DNA of 64,000 nt from Pistricoccus aurantiacus (GCF_042682565.1 NZ_JBHUIC010000008.1), one strand, 5' to 3'; counted from the stretch's first letter, positions 35,258-44,536 are shown. Notes: generated from the sequence alone by a model not told the origin. Program-made: numbers and translations.

Positions 35258-38200
35258 CTATACGGGTCGCGCCTGCTCGAACAGCTCCGCAGGAATCGGA
35301 TACTCGAGCTCCCAGGTCATTTGTATCGGCCGGTTCCCCTGATAATGCTTGAGCGCCTTGACCGGGCCGAGAAAGATGAAAGGCGCCGTCTCTCCATCAA
35401 TACGCTTATGCATCCGGGCAAAGAAGAGAATGGTATTGCCGTACTCTTGGAAGCGAAAAAAATTCTGGCCTGTGGGACTGTCCTGAGTCACTGTCGAACG
35501 ACTTTCCCAATGCAGCAGCGTACGGCTGATGGGGTAATCGTGGTAGCGCGTCGTAGGCGAGAAATCGCTCTCGTCTTTCTGAAAGGTCACTAGCATTACG
35601 TAGGCTTTCAGAGGCTTGGAATGAAGCATGCCCTGCCCCATGGGGCCGGGTTTTTTCAGGCTGGCTAGCCCCAATGCCGCTTTGATCTCGGCTGTGCCGT
35701 AGGCGCCGTGCAACAAAAGTCCACAGTCGAACGGTAATACAATCCGCTTGAGTGGAACTGTCTGCCGGGACCGACGCCAAGCGGCAATTTCTGCGGCATC
35801 CGAGGCAATGTTGGGATTGGCTTGCCACTTCGACAACGACTCTTCGAGGTTCGCCACACCGGCTAGCTCTCCCTTTTTCCCCCACAACACATAATGAAGC
35901 GCTGTCATCAGTTTCTCGCTATAACGTCTACGAGATTCATGGACGCTGGAATCCTGGGCGATGGATTCGATGGCATCGAGCAGCTGCGGATCAGTCCGCA
36001 GTGCGATACGCGGTAACGCCTTTCTCGCCTGAGCCAGATTCGCATCATTAGGTATGGGCTGGCGCAGTGCCATGGCCTTCCACTCGGACCAACTGCGACG
36101 AGACAATACCTGTATGGGGGAGAGTCCGCTGACATCGAGGAAGCGGCCGAAGGTCAGCGGCTGGTTCACTTCCTGCGACCAGGTGCGGATAGTCTCCGGA
36201 ATAAAGTGGTTGAGGTTATCGAGAACTTCACGAATCTTGCCCAATACCCGCTCCCGCGCCACTCGTTCGAGCTGGATGCTGCAGCCCGGCGGCAGGCTCG
36301 GAAAGTCCGCTTCAACTTCACGATCCAGACGCTGACGTTGACCGGAAAGCAAGGCGGTAAACCTAGTATCAAGCCGATAGCGACGATGAGTTTGGCCGAC
36401 GAAGTCGAGGACGGTGAGACACTCCTTTCCCGGTGCGTGACGCAGCCCCCGTCCCAGCTGCTGCAGAAACACTGTCAGGCTTTCGGTGGGCCTGAGAAAC
36501 ATCACCAGATTGATGTCCGGAACATCCACCCCCTCACTGAGCACATCGACGGTGAACAGGAAAGGCAAGCGGCCTTCACGAAACTCACGAATGCGTTCGG
36601 CGCGACTCTCGGCAGGCGTATCACCTAACAGTACTGATGCATGTAGCCCCACCTGATTAAACTGCTTCGCCATGTATCGGGCGTGGCGTACCCCCGCACA
36701 AAAACCGATCGCACGCACGTCCGAAAGGTCTGGCTGATAGCGCCGTAACGCCTGAAGCACGGTGTCCACCCGCTGCCGAGCGCGGAAATCATCGCCGGTC
36801 AGCAGATTCTCCAATTGGCCAACATCATAGCGACCATTGCGCCACAAGCTCTCATCGTTGAGATCGATGCTGTCGCTGATACCGAAATAGTGAAATGGAC
36901 AGAGCAGCTTTTCTTCCAGCGCCTCTGGCAGACGAATCTCGGCGGCTAACTCGTCATCGAAATCCGGCAATATGCTGCTGCCATCCATACGCTCCGGAGT
37001 AGCAGTCAGGCCAAGCAGCCACCGTGGCTGCAGCGTTTCGAAAAGCTCCCGATAGCTGCTGGCAGCGCCATGATGCGCCTCATCGACGATGACATAATGA
37101 AAATGCTGACTACCCAGTTTTACCCAAGGTCGCTGTCGATTCAGGGTCTGGATTGAAGCAAACAGATAACGAAATTCGTCAGGCTCATGACCCCCGACCC
37201 AGAGCTCGCCGAAGTTCTGATCGCGTAGCACCGTGCGAAAGCAGGCCAGCGCCTGTTCGAGTATTTCGCGACGATGAGCGACAAACAGCAGCGGTACTTT
37301 ACGACGTTTATGCTCGCAGACACGACGATAATCCAGTGCCGATATTACCGTCTTGCCCGTTCCCGTCGCAGCAACGATCAGATTGCGATAGGAGCCACGT
37401 TGTCGAGTCGCGTCCAAGGCTTCAAGGATACGCAGTTGAAACGGCCGCGGCGTGATCTCCGCGAAGAAGGCAGCACCGCTGCTGTCGCGCGCCTTCTGCG
37501 CGGCAATTGCCTGCCGAAAGCGGCGGAAGTCGCGTTCAGTAAAGGGCTCGAATTCATCGCTTTCCCAATAAGCGGAAAACTCGGCGGTAAAGCGTTCCAG
37601 GATATGCGCCATGTCCTGAGCGGTTGCCTTGACCGTCCACTCCAGGCCTTGCGTCATTGCCGAATGCGACATGTTGGCCGAGCCGATATAGGCAGTGGAA
37701 TAGCCGCTGTCGCGCAGAAAGTGATAGGCCTTGGCATGCAGCCGAGTGCCGCCGGTGTCGTAGGACACGCGCACGGTGACGTTGGGTTGACCTGCCAGCC
37801 ATTCCAGCGCCGTCGGATCGCTGGCTCCCATATAGCTGGTCGAGATAAGGCGTATCGGTACGCCACGTTCGGCAAGATGCTCGAAAGCCGGCATCAGCAG
37901 ACGAAGCCCTGACCACTTGATAAAGGAGACCAGGATATCGACTCCATCTGCGGTCGCCATTTCTGCACGCAGTTCGTGCTCCAGAGGCGGATCGTGACCA
38001 AGACCGGTCAGCAGCGCACTGGTGGCAAGCGGCGTCTGTGGACGCGCAAGCTTTCCGGCATCAGCGCCTATCGACGTCATTACCGGCTTATTGACGCTGA
38101 GCAGACGCTTGCGAGTCAGATACTCAAGACCATCAGTAGCAGCCAATAGCTCGATAAGACGATTCAGGAGCGGAATACGCTGATCGACATTCGAGATGTG

Positions 38201-38365
38201 CAGCGCCTGGACGAGCAATTGGCCGACAAATTGAGCGTATACATGGGGTGCAGTCTCATCGTCGAGCGCTCGCAGTATCGGTTTCAGTTCCGGATGAGCG
38301 GCAAGATGCTGTGCCAACTCTTCATCCAGCAACCGCTCATAAAGACCTGCAGGTAGCTGATCCAT
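35258..38365 (-). CDS. PLD-nuclease / DEAD-box helicase / DUF3427 protein
   Basis: This is a 1035-residue three-part protein. The first 300 residues contain a phospholipase D-like domain with one HxK motif (RLHAKAYHF near 208) and YIGSANMSHSA after it. A superfamily 2 helicase core follows, with Walker A AATGTGKT (about 330), DEAH box VDEAHHG (about 425), LLGLTATPERMDG and motif VI QQLGRGLRHAPGK. The C-terminal third from about 790 is DUF3427-like. Such proteins probably process nucleic acid and often sit in defence islands; here HipBA is adjacent and divergent. Antiphage function is inference. It is less GC-rich than the core genes, fitting acquisition. Confidence 0.88.
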   Translation of the reverse strand: MDQLPAGLYERLLDEELAQHLAAHPELKPILRALDDETAPHVYAQFVGQLLVQALHISNVDQRIPLLNRLIELLAATDGLEYLTRKRLLSVNKPVMTSIGADAGKLARPQTPLATSALLTGLGHDPPLEHELRAEMATADGVDILVSFIKWSGLRLLMPAFEHLAERGVPIRLISTSYMGASDPTALEWLAGQPNVTVRVSYDTGGTRLHAKAYHFLRDSGYSTAYIGSANMSHSAMTQGLEWTVKATAQDMAHILERFTAEFSAYWESDEFEPFTERDFRRFRQAIAAQKARDSSGAAFFAEITPRPFQLRILEALDATRQRGSYRNLIVAATGTGKTVISALDYRRVCEHKRRKVPLLFVAHRREILEQALACFRTVLRDQNFGELWVGGHEPDEFRYLFASIQTLNRQRPWVKLGSQHFHYVIVDEAHHGAASSYRELFETLQPRWLLGLTATPERMDGSSILPDFDDELAAEIRLPEALEEKLLCPFHYFGISDSIDLNDESLWRNGRYDVGQLENLLTGDDFRARQRVDTVLQALRRYQPDLSDVRAIGFCAGVRHARYMAKQFNQVGLHASVLLGDTPAESRAERIREFREGRLPFLFTVDVLSEGVDVPDINLVMFLRPTESLTVFLQQLGRGLRHAPGKECLTVLDFVGQTHRRYRLDTRFTALLSGQRQRLDREVEADFPSLPPGCSIQLERVARERVLGKIREVLDNLNHFIPETIRTWSQEVNQPLTFGRFLDVSGLSPIQVLSRRSWSEWKAMALRQPIPNDANLAQARKALPRIALRTDPQLLDAIESIAQDSSVHESRRRYSEKLMTALHYVLWGKKGELAGVANLEESLSKWQANPNIASDAAEIAAWRRSRQTVPLKRIVLPFDCGLLLHGAYGTAEIKAALGLASLKKPGPMGQGMLHSKPLKAYVMLVTFQKDESDFSPTTRYHDYPISRTLLHWESRSTVTQDSPTGQNFFRFQEYGNTILFFARMHKRIDGETAPFIFLGPVKALKHYQGNRPIQMTWELEYPIPAELFEQARPV

Positions 38366-38489
38366 GCCAGACTCTCTTTGTCTGTTTTCCGCTATTTATC
38401 GGCATTCTATGCGCTACACCTTATAAAATTGAGCCAAGACAGCATGAATATCATAGTTTATCCTTCTTTCAATAATTGTCATCTCATTC

Positions 38490-38554
38490 GTTGCTTATGC
38501 GCAAAATAGCAACTAATGTGTTGCTATTCAGTAAAAAAGCAACATATGAGTTGA
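38490..38554 (+). promoter_or_regulatory. hipBA promoter with three palindromic operators
   Basis: A sigma-70 promoter reads TTGCTT (38491-38496), 17 bases, TAATGT (38514-38519). Three palindromes of GTTGC/GCAAC halves with 6-base centres lie over it: GTTGC-N6-GCAAA (38490-38505), GCAAC-TAATGT-GTTGC (38509-38524) and GCAAC-N6-GTTGA (38539-38554). The centre of the second is the -10 box itself, so a bound HipB dimer would block transcription. Confidence 0.7.
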
Positions 38555-38560
38555 TAATCC

Positions 38561-38887
38561 ATGATCTTGCTCGAGCAGATAAAGTCACGTCGTCTGCAGC
38601 TAGGCCTGAAGCAGAGCGACATGCGGATGCGCCTGGGCATGTCCCGGCAGCAGTACCAAAGGCTTGAAGCCAGTGGCAATCCCCGTTTGAACACGCTCGA
38701 ACTGGTTGCCAAGGGCCTTAATGCCGAGTTGATGCTGATACCTCAGGATAAACGCGAAGCGGTGCTTGCCGTGCTGGCGGAAAGCACTCCATCCGATCAG
38801 GGGGGCCATGCGCAAACGCCACCTGAAGAGACTGGCGATCCCCTGATCGATGATCCCTGGAGGGGGCTGCTGGAGGAAAAAGAATGA
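38561..38887 (+). CDS. hipB: HipB-like antitoxin, XRE family
   Basis: This 108-residue Cro/CI-type regulator has a helix-turn-helix at about 15-45 (LGLKQSDMRMRLGMSRQQYQ). An Asp/Glu/Pro-rich tail ends DDPWRGLLEEKE, where HipB-type proteins contact HipA. It lies 26 bases before hipA. The ATG at 38561 has no good ribosome site and starts just after operator 3, so translation may be weak or leaderless-like; no better start is seen. It is expected to repress its own promoter through the GCAAC/GTTGC palindromes. Confidence 0.85.
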   Translation: MILLEQIKSRRLQLGLKQSDMRMRLGMSRQQYQRLEASGNPRLNTLELVAKGLNAELMLIPQDKREAVLAVLAESTPSDQGGHAQTPPEETGDPLIDDPWRGLLEEKE

Positions 38888-38912
38888 ATGCAGCTTTGAA
38901 AGTGACGTCTCC

Positions 38913-40235
38913 ATGGACCGATTAAGCGTCCTACGGCTGACGTTGCATGATCACCTGGTAGGTCACCTTGTCGGTTACAGAAGCGGCAGAAATATCCTTC
39001 TCTTTGCAGAAGAGTTCGCGCAGGATCCAACGCGGCCGACACTTGGCCTGATTACCCACCCACGTTTTCCGAAATCCGCAGAGCTACTGAGGCGAGACTG
39101 GCTCAGACACCAACGGCTGCATCCCCTGCTGTCCAACCTGTTGCCGGAAGGCGCATTGCGCGAACTCCTGGCGCAAGGTCTGAAGACTCACATCGATCAC
39201 GAATTCGAGCTGCTGGCCTGGCTTGGACAAGACCTTCCAGGCGCCCTGATCGCGACACCAATGGCACCCGACGAAGTGCCGGAGACACTGCTGCGTCGCC
39301 TGGCGTTCGCAGATCCGGCGGGTATCGAACGGATAGAACCCATTGATCTTGCCAGCAGGTTCTCTCTTGCGGGCATTCAGATGAAGTTCTCCATGAAGGA
39401 GAAAGACGGCCGATACAATCTTGCCCAAGGAGGCACCGATTCAGCGCAAACCGAACTCGGCGACTGGATCATCAAGACGCCCTCCACCCGTCACGCCCAG
39501 GTTCCCCTGAACGAATACTCCGCAATGACCCTGGCCGCCATGGCTGGCATTGATATTCCGGAAATCCGCTTGATCGAGCTGGATCAGTTGGAGAATCTTC
39601 CGCCTATCAACTTGCCTCAGGAAACACAGGCATTCGCCATTAGACGCTTCGATCGCAGGCAGATCAAAGGACACATCGAACGTATCCACATGGAAGACTT
39701 TGCCCAGGTGCTGGTGAAATATCCCAAGGAAAAATATGGCGCGGCAAACTATGAACAGATCGGCCGCATCCTGTATCAGTATTCCGGGGATGGCATCGCC
39801 GATGTGCAGCAGCTTGCTCGACGCCTGCTGGTCAATATCCTGCTGGCCAACGGTGATGCGCATTTGAAGAACTGGAGCCTGCTGTACAATGATCGCGTTA
39901 CACCAAGGCTTTCCCCGGCTTACGACATCCTGACAACGCGGGTCTATATTGACGGTGAAAGAAACGCCGCGCTCAACCTTGCGGGAAATAAGGACTGGTA
40001 CTTGGCGTCGATGAACAGCTTTCGTCGCTGGGCGGATAAATCCGCCATTCTCTGGCGGCTGATCAAGCCCCATCTCGATGACACGCTGGACAGGGCACGC
40101 ACGCTCTGGCCGGAAGCCCTGCAACAGCAACCCATGCTGGAACGCCATAAAGACGCGCTAAGAATCCACTGGCAGCGGCTGCATGCTGACTTTCGAATTC
40201 GCACCGGCGCGACCGGCCCAATCAAGAGGCCTTGA
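38913..40235 (+). CDS. hipA: HipA-like serine/threonine kinase toxin
   Basis: The 440-residue HipA-family kinase has the N-subdomain (LHDHLVGHLVGYRSGRNILLFAEEF), the loop segment SLAGIQMKFSM, the ATP-site stretch WIIKTPS, the catalytic loop LANGDAHLKNWSL and the metal-binding SPAYDILTT. All key kinase residues appear intact. The HipA family phosphorylates GltX or related targets to arrest translation. The start at 38913 gives the usual N-terminus; the frame continues 21 codons upstream inside hipB. Confidence 0.88.
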   Translation: MDRLSVLRLTLHDHLVGHLVGYRSGRNILLFAEEFAQDPTRPTLGLITHPRFPKSAELLRRDWLRHQRLHPLLSNLLPEGALRELLAQGLKTHIDHEFELLAWLGQDLPGALIATPMAPDEVPETLLRRLAFADPAGIERIEPIDLASRFSLAGIQMKFSMKEKDGRYNLAQGGTDSAQTELGDWIIKTPSTRHAQVPLNEYSAMTLAAMAGIDIPEIRLIELDQLENLPPINLPQETQAFAIRRFDRRQIKGHIERIHMEDFAQVLVKYPKEKYGAANYEQIGRILYQYSGDGIADVQQLARRLLVNILLANGDAHLKNWSLLYNDRVTPRLSPAYDILTTRVYIDGERNAALNLAGNKDWYLASMNSFRRWADKSAILWRLIKPHLDDTLDRARTLWPEALQQQPMLERHKDALRIHWQRLHADFRIRTGATGPIKRP

Positions 40236-40257
40236 CCGGTTAGCAGTAATATAGCCC

Positions 40258-40273
40258 CGCCTCAACCGAGGCG
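40258..40273. terminator. Hairpin between convergent hipA and mmsA
   Basis: CGCCTC-AACC-GAGGCG is a perfect 6-bp stem with a tetraloop, placed between two converging stops. It may serve both directions, though it lacks a clear T-run. Confidence 0.4.
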
Positions 40274-40300
40274 AGGCCGTCAGGCAGATTCTCGACGCGA

Positions 40301-41797
40301 TCACATGGAGATCGTGCTGTTGATCCCGCCGGAGATATTCTCCGGTTCGAACCAGCGGGCGGTGACGGTCTTGGTCTGGGTCCAGAACCGGATCGCCTGC
40401 TTGCCGTTGGGGCCGAGATCGCCAAGCTTGGAACCTCGGGAGCCGGTGAAACTGAAGTAGGCCACCGGCACCGGAATCGGCACGTTGATGCCCACCTGGC
40501 CCACGTCGATTTCCGTCTCGAAGCGCCTAGCCACCCAGCCGGAGTTGGTAAAGATCGAGGTGCCGTTGCCGTTGGGATTGGCGTTGACGAACTCGATGGC
40601 CTCATCCAACGTCTCAGCGTTAACCACGCAAAGCACCGGTCCGAAGATTTCCTCCTGATAGATCGCCATGTCCGCTTTCACGTCGCTGAATACCGTAGGG
40701 CCGACGAAGTTGCCCTCCGGATAGCCCTCGACCTCGTAGCCGCGACCGTCCAGGGCCAGGGTCGCACCCTCCTGCTCGCCTTTCTCGATCAGGCCCAGCA
40801 CTCGATCCCGAGCCTGGGGGGAAACCAGCGGGCCGAGATCCGCGTCCCGCTGGGAGCCGGGGCCGACCTTCATGTTGCGCGCGCCCTCGACGATATCCTC
40901 GAGCCACTTTCGTGCTTCGCCCACCAGCACCACCACGGAGTTGGCCATGCAGCGCTGGCCGGCGGCCCCGAAAGCGGAGCCCAGAAGGTTGTCGATGGCC
41001 TGGCTGCGATTGGCGTCCGGCATCACCACGCAATGGTTCTTGGCGCCCATCATTGCCTGCACCCGCTTGCCCGCCTGGCTGCCGCGCTGATAGACGTGAG
41101 TACCCACCTTGGTGGAGCCAATAAAGGAGATCGCCTTGATATCCGGATGATCGCAGAGCTGATTGACCACGTCCGGCCCACCGTGGACCACGTTGAGCAC
41201 CCCTTCCGGCAGTCCCGCTTCATGAGCCAGTTCCACCAGACGCATGGTGGAACTCGGGTCCTGCTCCGAGGGCTTGAGCACGAAGGTGTTGCCGGTGGCC
41301 ACCGCCAGCGGGAACATGAAACAGGGCAGCATGATCGGGAAGTTGAAGGCGGTGATCCCGGCCCCCACCCCGAGGGGCTGATTCAGGGTATAGACATCCA
41401 CCTCGTTGGCGGCGTTTTCCGCTACCTCCCCTAGCTGTAGTGACGGAATCGCGCAGGCGTGCTCCACCACTTCCAGCCCGCGACCCACTTCTCCCGCCGC
41501 GTCCGGCAGGGTCTTGCCGTGCTCCAGGGTGATCAATTCCGCCAGTTCATCCGTATGCTCGCGAATCAATGCCTGAAACTTGAGCATGATGCGCTGACGC
41601 TTGGCCAGGGGCACCTTGCGCCAGGTCTTGAAAGCCTGCCTGGCGCTGGTAACCGCCCGCTCGACTTCCTCTTCCGTGCAAAACGGCACCCGAGCCACCA
41701 CTTCCTGGGTGGCGGGATTGAGCACGTCCTGCCATTCGCTGCTGCTGGAGGCCACGGCCTGACCGTCGATATACAGTGGTATCTCTCGAACCGACAT
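40301..41797 (-). CDS. mmsA: Methylmalonate-semialdehyde dehydrogenase (CoA-acylating)
   Basis: MmsA oxidises malonate or methylmalonate semialdehyde to acetyl-CoA or propionyl-CoA in valine, inositol and beta-alanine breakdown. The 498-residue aldehyde dehydrogenase has NQPLGVGAGITAFNFPIM, FVLKPSEQDPS, ISFIGSTKVG and the catalytic Cys in FGAAGQRCMANSV. The ending YFSFTGSRGSKLGD is typical of MmsA. The start at 41797 has AAGGAG. It stands alone, without mmsB, a transaminase or a regulator beside it. Confidence 0.93.
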   Translation of the reverse strand: MSVREIPLYIDGQAVASSSSEWQDVLNPATQEVVARVPFCTEEEVERAVTSARQAFKTWRKVPLAKRQRIMLKFQALIREHTDELAELITLEHGKTLPDAAGEVGRGLEVVEHACAIPSLQLGEVAENAANEVDVYTLNQPLGVGAGITAFNFPIMLPCFMFPLAVATGNTFVLKPSEQDPSSTMRLVELAHEAGLPEGVLNVVHGGPDVVNQLCDHPDIKAISFIGSTKVGTHVYQRGSQAGKRVQAMMGAKNHCVVMPDANRSQAIDNLLGSAFGAAGQRCMANSVVVLVGEARKWLEDIVEGARNMKVGPGSQRDADLGPLVSPQARDRVLGLIEKGEQEGATLALDGRGYEVEGYPEGNFVGPTVFSDVKADMAIYQEEIFGPVLCVVNAETLDEAIEFVNANPNGNGTSIFTNSGWVARRFETEIDVGQVGINVPIPVPVAYFSFTGSRGSKLGDLGPNGKQAIRFWTQTKTVTARWFEPENISGGINSTISM

Positions 41798-42026
41798 GAT
41801 GATGACTCCTTGGCGAATCTCGCATGAAATCCGATCAGTAAATTTATCGCATGTGCTCGCAGACTTGGCCGGCAAGCGACACACGCATATCTCGAGTGTA
41901 GCCTGCGAAGAACCGTGCTGTGCATGGGACTTGCGGATAAGAGAGGATACATTGACGCAATCATTGCCGCTGGTGATAGCAAGAACTAGTATTACCGTAT
42001 TACCTCGCAAACATAGCCGTGCCGCC

Positions 42027-42257
42027 ATGACAATCTTGACCAGCAAGCTTACCGGCAAGTATCAAGCCACCATTCCCGATGCCGTGCGCAAGGCGCTGAA
42101 TCTCAAGGCCGGCGACGCCATCGCCTTCGAAATCGATAATGGCGAGATTCGCCTGCGCAAGGCGCGGCCCATCGACCTGGCCTTCGCTCATGCGTTAGAA
42201 GGCACACTGAGTGAATGGGAATCAAGCGCGGATGAGGAAGCCTACAATGAGCTTTGA
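42027..42257 (+). CDS. AbrB/MazE-like antitoxin
   Basis: This 76-residue protein has a swapped-hairpin AbrB N-terminus (TSKLTGKYQATIPDAVRKAL, NLKAGDAIAFEIDNGEIRLRKA). An acidic C-terminus (WESSADEEAYNEL) suits toxin neutralisation. The start at 42027 is chosen by homology to the family; the open frame runs far upstream through non-coding DNA. The stop overlaps the PemK-like toxin start by 11 bases, making a typical antitoxin-toxin operon. Confidence 0.85.
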   Translation: MTILTSKLTGKYQATIPDAVRKALNLKAGDAIAFEIDNGEIRLRKARPIDLAFAHALEGTLSEWESSADEEAYNEL

Positions 42258-42585
42258 AGCGTTCGATGTAGTGGTTGTTCCTTTTCCTTTCACCGATAAA
42301 ACCACTACCAAGCGCCGCCCGGCGCTGGTGTTGTCCTCTGCCGAATTCAATCAGACGGTCAGTCAAGCAGTCATGGCAATGATCACCAGCGCCAAAAACT
42401 CCGCCTGGCCATTGGATATGGAAATTCAGGATCTCGATATCGCCGGCTTGCCTTCCTCTTCCATCGTTCGAATGAAGCTCTTTACCCTCGATACCCGGCT
42501 CGTTCTACGCAAGGCAGGTCATTTAGGTGAAAAAGATCGACAGCGTATTACCTCCATTCTTCAGCAACTGCTTCCCCTCCGATAA
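42247..42585 (+). CDS. PemK/MazF-family endoribonuclease toxin
   Basis: The 112-residue toxin has the family opening VVVVPFPFTDK, RRPALVLSS, the central MITSAKNS and a Ser-rich loop SSSIVRMKLFTLD. It would cut mRNA at short motifs unless bound by the upstream AbrB-type antitoxin. The start at 42247 overlaps the antitoxin end; a 12-codon upstream extension within that gene is not used. Confidence 0.87.
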   Translation: MSFEAFDVVVVPFPFTDKTTTKRRPALVLSSAEFNQTVSQAVMAMITSAKNSAWPLDMEIQDLDIAGLPSSSIVRMKLFTLDTRLVLRKAGHLGEKDRQRITSILQQLLPLR

Positions 42586-42641
42586 ACACTTCAGTTCCGT
42601 TTCCGGCGAGTTTTCCCGTCGTCCCGCGTTACACTGATCCC

Positions 42642-44060
42642 ATGAATATCGCAGCCACGCCAAGCGATGCCGCCTTGCTGACGCCGGAACGCTGTCACCG
42701 GGCCCGCCTCGCCCGGGACGCCCGTTTCGATGGCCGTTTCTTCACGGCGGTGACGACCACCGGCATCTACTGCCGGCCGATCTGCCCCGCCACGCCGCCG
42801 CTGGAGCGCAACGTCGTGTATTTCGACAGCGCCGTGACCGCCGCTCAAGCGGGGTATCGCCCTTGCCTGCGCTGCCGGCCGGACAGCGCCCCGGATTCCC
42901 CTGCCTGGCGTGGCACCCAGACCACCCTGGAGCGCGCTCTGCGGCTGATCGACGAAGGTGCCTTGCAGAACGGCTCGGTAGCGCAACTGTGCGAGCGTCT
43001 GGGCATCGGCGAGCGTTATCTGCGCCGACTCTTTCGCGAGCGCTTCGGGGTCTCGCCGAAGGCCTACGCCCTTTATCGCCAGAGCCTGTTCGCCAAACAG
43101 CTGCTGCATCAGACTCGGCTTCCCGTCACGGAAATCGCCCACGCCAGCGGATTCAACAGTCTGCGACGCTTCAACGATGCCTTTCAGCGCCATATCGGCT
43201 TGAGTCCGCGGGCGGTACGCCGCGAATCCGGCGAAGGCGACTCGAAACTCAGCCTTCACCTGGCCTATCGCCCGCCCTATGCCTGGTCGGCGGTGCGTGA
43301 CTTCTTTATCCCCCGCCTGATTCCCGGGATGGAATGGGTCGATGAGAACAGCTACGGCCGCTGCATCCAGTGGGGAAATATTCGCGGTCACTTTACCGCT
43401 ACCCATGAGCCGCAGCGTCATGGTTTTCGTGTCGAACTCGAACTCAGCGATCTGCGGGCGCTCTCGCCGGTGGTGCGTCGGATTCGTCAACTGCTTGATC
43501 TGGACGCGGACACCCGAACCATCGAAGCTCACCTCGCGGGTGCCGTGACACAGCTCACGCTGGTGGAAGGCCTGCGCCTGCCTGGGGTCTGGAACCTGTT
43601 CGAAGCCGGAGTCCGAGCCATCCTCGGACAGCATATTTCCGAAGCCGTGGCCCGCAACCTGACCGAGACCCTGGTAACCACCCTTGGCGAGCTGCTGGAA
43701 GATTCCACCGGCCAGGCGCGTTATCTGTTCCCCACGTCGGAGCGAATCGACGCCAGCGATCTGGCCTTTCTGGGCATGCCAAGCGCCCGTCGCGCCACCC
43801 TGAAACGCTTCGCCGACTGGTATTGCCAGACTGACGCACCGGATGACCCGAATGACTGGATGGCGCTGAAAGGCATCGGCCCCTGGACCGCGAACTACGC
43901 GGCCCTGCGCGGATTGTCCCATCCGGATATCTGGCTGGGGGGCGACCTGGGGGTTCGCAAGGCGTTGAAACTACTGGACGACTTCGACCCGGCTATTGCC
44001 GCTCCCTGGCGTAGCTACCTCACCCTGCAACTTTGGCAACATCTTTGGAGGAGTCATTGA
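42642..44060 (+). CDS. Ada N-domain / AraC HTH / AlkA fusion, DNA alkylation repair
   Basis: This 472-residue fusion starts with an Ada-type zinc domain whose Cys 44, 48, 75 and 78 (TGIYCRPICPA, PCLRCRP) have the spacing of E. coli Ada. Cys 44 is the likely methyl acceptor. An AraC HTH follows at about 90-190 (ITEIAH-like VTEIAHASGFNSLRRFNDAF). The last part is an AlkA-like glycosylase with HhH motif LKGIGPWTANYAAL and the acidic WLGGDLGV. It would sense methyl phosphotriesters, activate repair genes and excise 3-methyladenine. The ogt gene follows directly, so they form a repair operon. Confidence 0.9.
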   Translation: MNIAATPSDAALLTPERCHRARLARDARFDGRFFTAVTTTGIYCRPICPATPPLERNVVYFDSAVTAAQAGYRPCLRCRPDSAPDSPAWRGTQTTLERALRLIDEGALQNGSVAQLCERLGIGERYLRRLFRERFGVSPKAYALYRQSLFAKQLLHQTRLPVTEIAHASGFNSLRRFNDAFQRHIGLSPRAVRRESGEGDSKLSLHLAYRPPYAWSAVRDFFIPRLIPGMEWVDENSYGRCIQWGNIRGHFTATHEPQRHGFRVELELSDLRALSPVVRRIRQLLDLDADTRTIEAHLAGAVTQLTLVEGLRLPGVWNLFEAGVRAILGQHISEAVARNLTETLVTTLGELLEDSTGQARYLFPTSERIDASDLAFLGMPSARRATLKRFADWYCQTDAPDDPNDWMALKGIGPWTANYAALRGLSHPDIWLGGDLGVRKALKLLDDFDPAIAAPWRSYLTLQLWQHLWRSH

Positions 44061-44061
44061 G

Positions 44062-44526
44062 ATGAACGTGGACTATTTCCAACCGCCCGGCGAGTCGCCG
44101 ATTGGTCTGCTGAAGATTCGTGCCACTGACAAAGGACTGACGGAAATCGACTTTGTGGAGGCTCGCGATGAAACGCCCCGCCCCAATGCCATGACCCAGC
44201 AATGCCAGGCGCAGCTGGCGGAATATTTTGCAGGCAGGCGGCGTGAGTTCGATCTACCCTTGACGCCTCAGGGCACTGGATTTCAGCAGCAGGTGTGGAG
44301 GGCGCTGCGGGAGATTCCCTACGGCCAGACCTGCAGCTACTCTTCCCTGGCGGAAAGGCTGAACCGCCCTGGCGCCCAGCGCGCGGTAGGTGCCGCCAAC
44401 GGCAAGAACCCGATTTCCATCGTGGTGCCCTGCCATCGGGTCATCGGCCGCAGCGGTCGCCTGACCGGCTACGCTGGCGGCTTGGAGCGTAAGGAATGGC
44501 TGTTGATGCATGAACGCAAGCATTAA
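44062..44526 (+). CDS. ogt: Methylated-DNA--protein-cysteine methyltransferase
   Basis: This 154-residue suicide repair protein removes O6-methyl groups from guanine onto Cys 124 in VVPCHRVIGRSG. It has the HTH-like DNA-binding segment YSSLAERLNRPGAQRAVGAANGKN and an Arg finger. GGAGG precedes the ATG at 44062; a longer frame inside the upstream gene is spurious. The 1-base spacing to the Ada-AlkA fusion supports co-expression in the adaptive response. Confidence 0.93.
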   Translation: MNVDYFQPPGESPIGLLKIRATDKGLTEIDFVEARDETPRPNAMTQQCQAQLAEYFAGRRREFDLPLTPQGTGFQQQVWRALREIPYGQTCSYSSLAERLNRPGAQRAVGAANGKNPISIVVPCHRVIGRSGRLTGYAGGLERKEWLLMHERKH

Positions 44527-44536
44527 GAAAGGCGAT

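Noticed and set aside
38366..38489. Space between the helicase gene and the hipBA promoter searched for a retron or small RNA
   Set aside because: Only AT-rich sequence with no stable stem and no reverse transcriptase gene nearby.
42001..42026. Using the long open frame from 41796 as the start of the AbrB-like antitoxin
   Set aside because: The extension overlaps the mmsA 5' end and has no family similarity; the AbrB fold begins at 42027.
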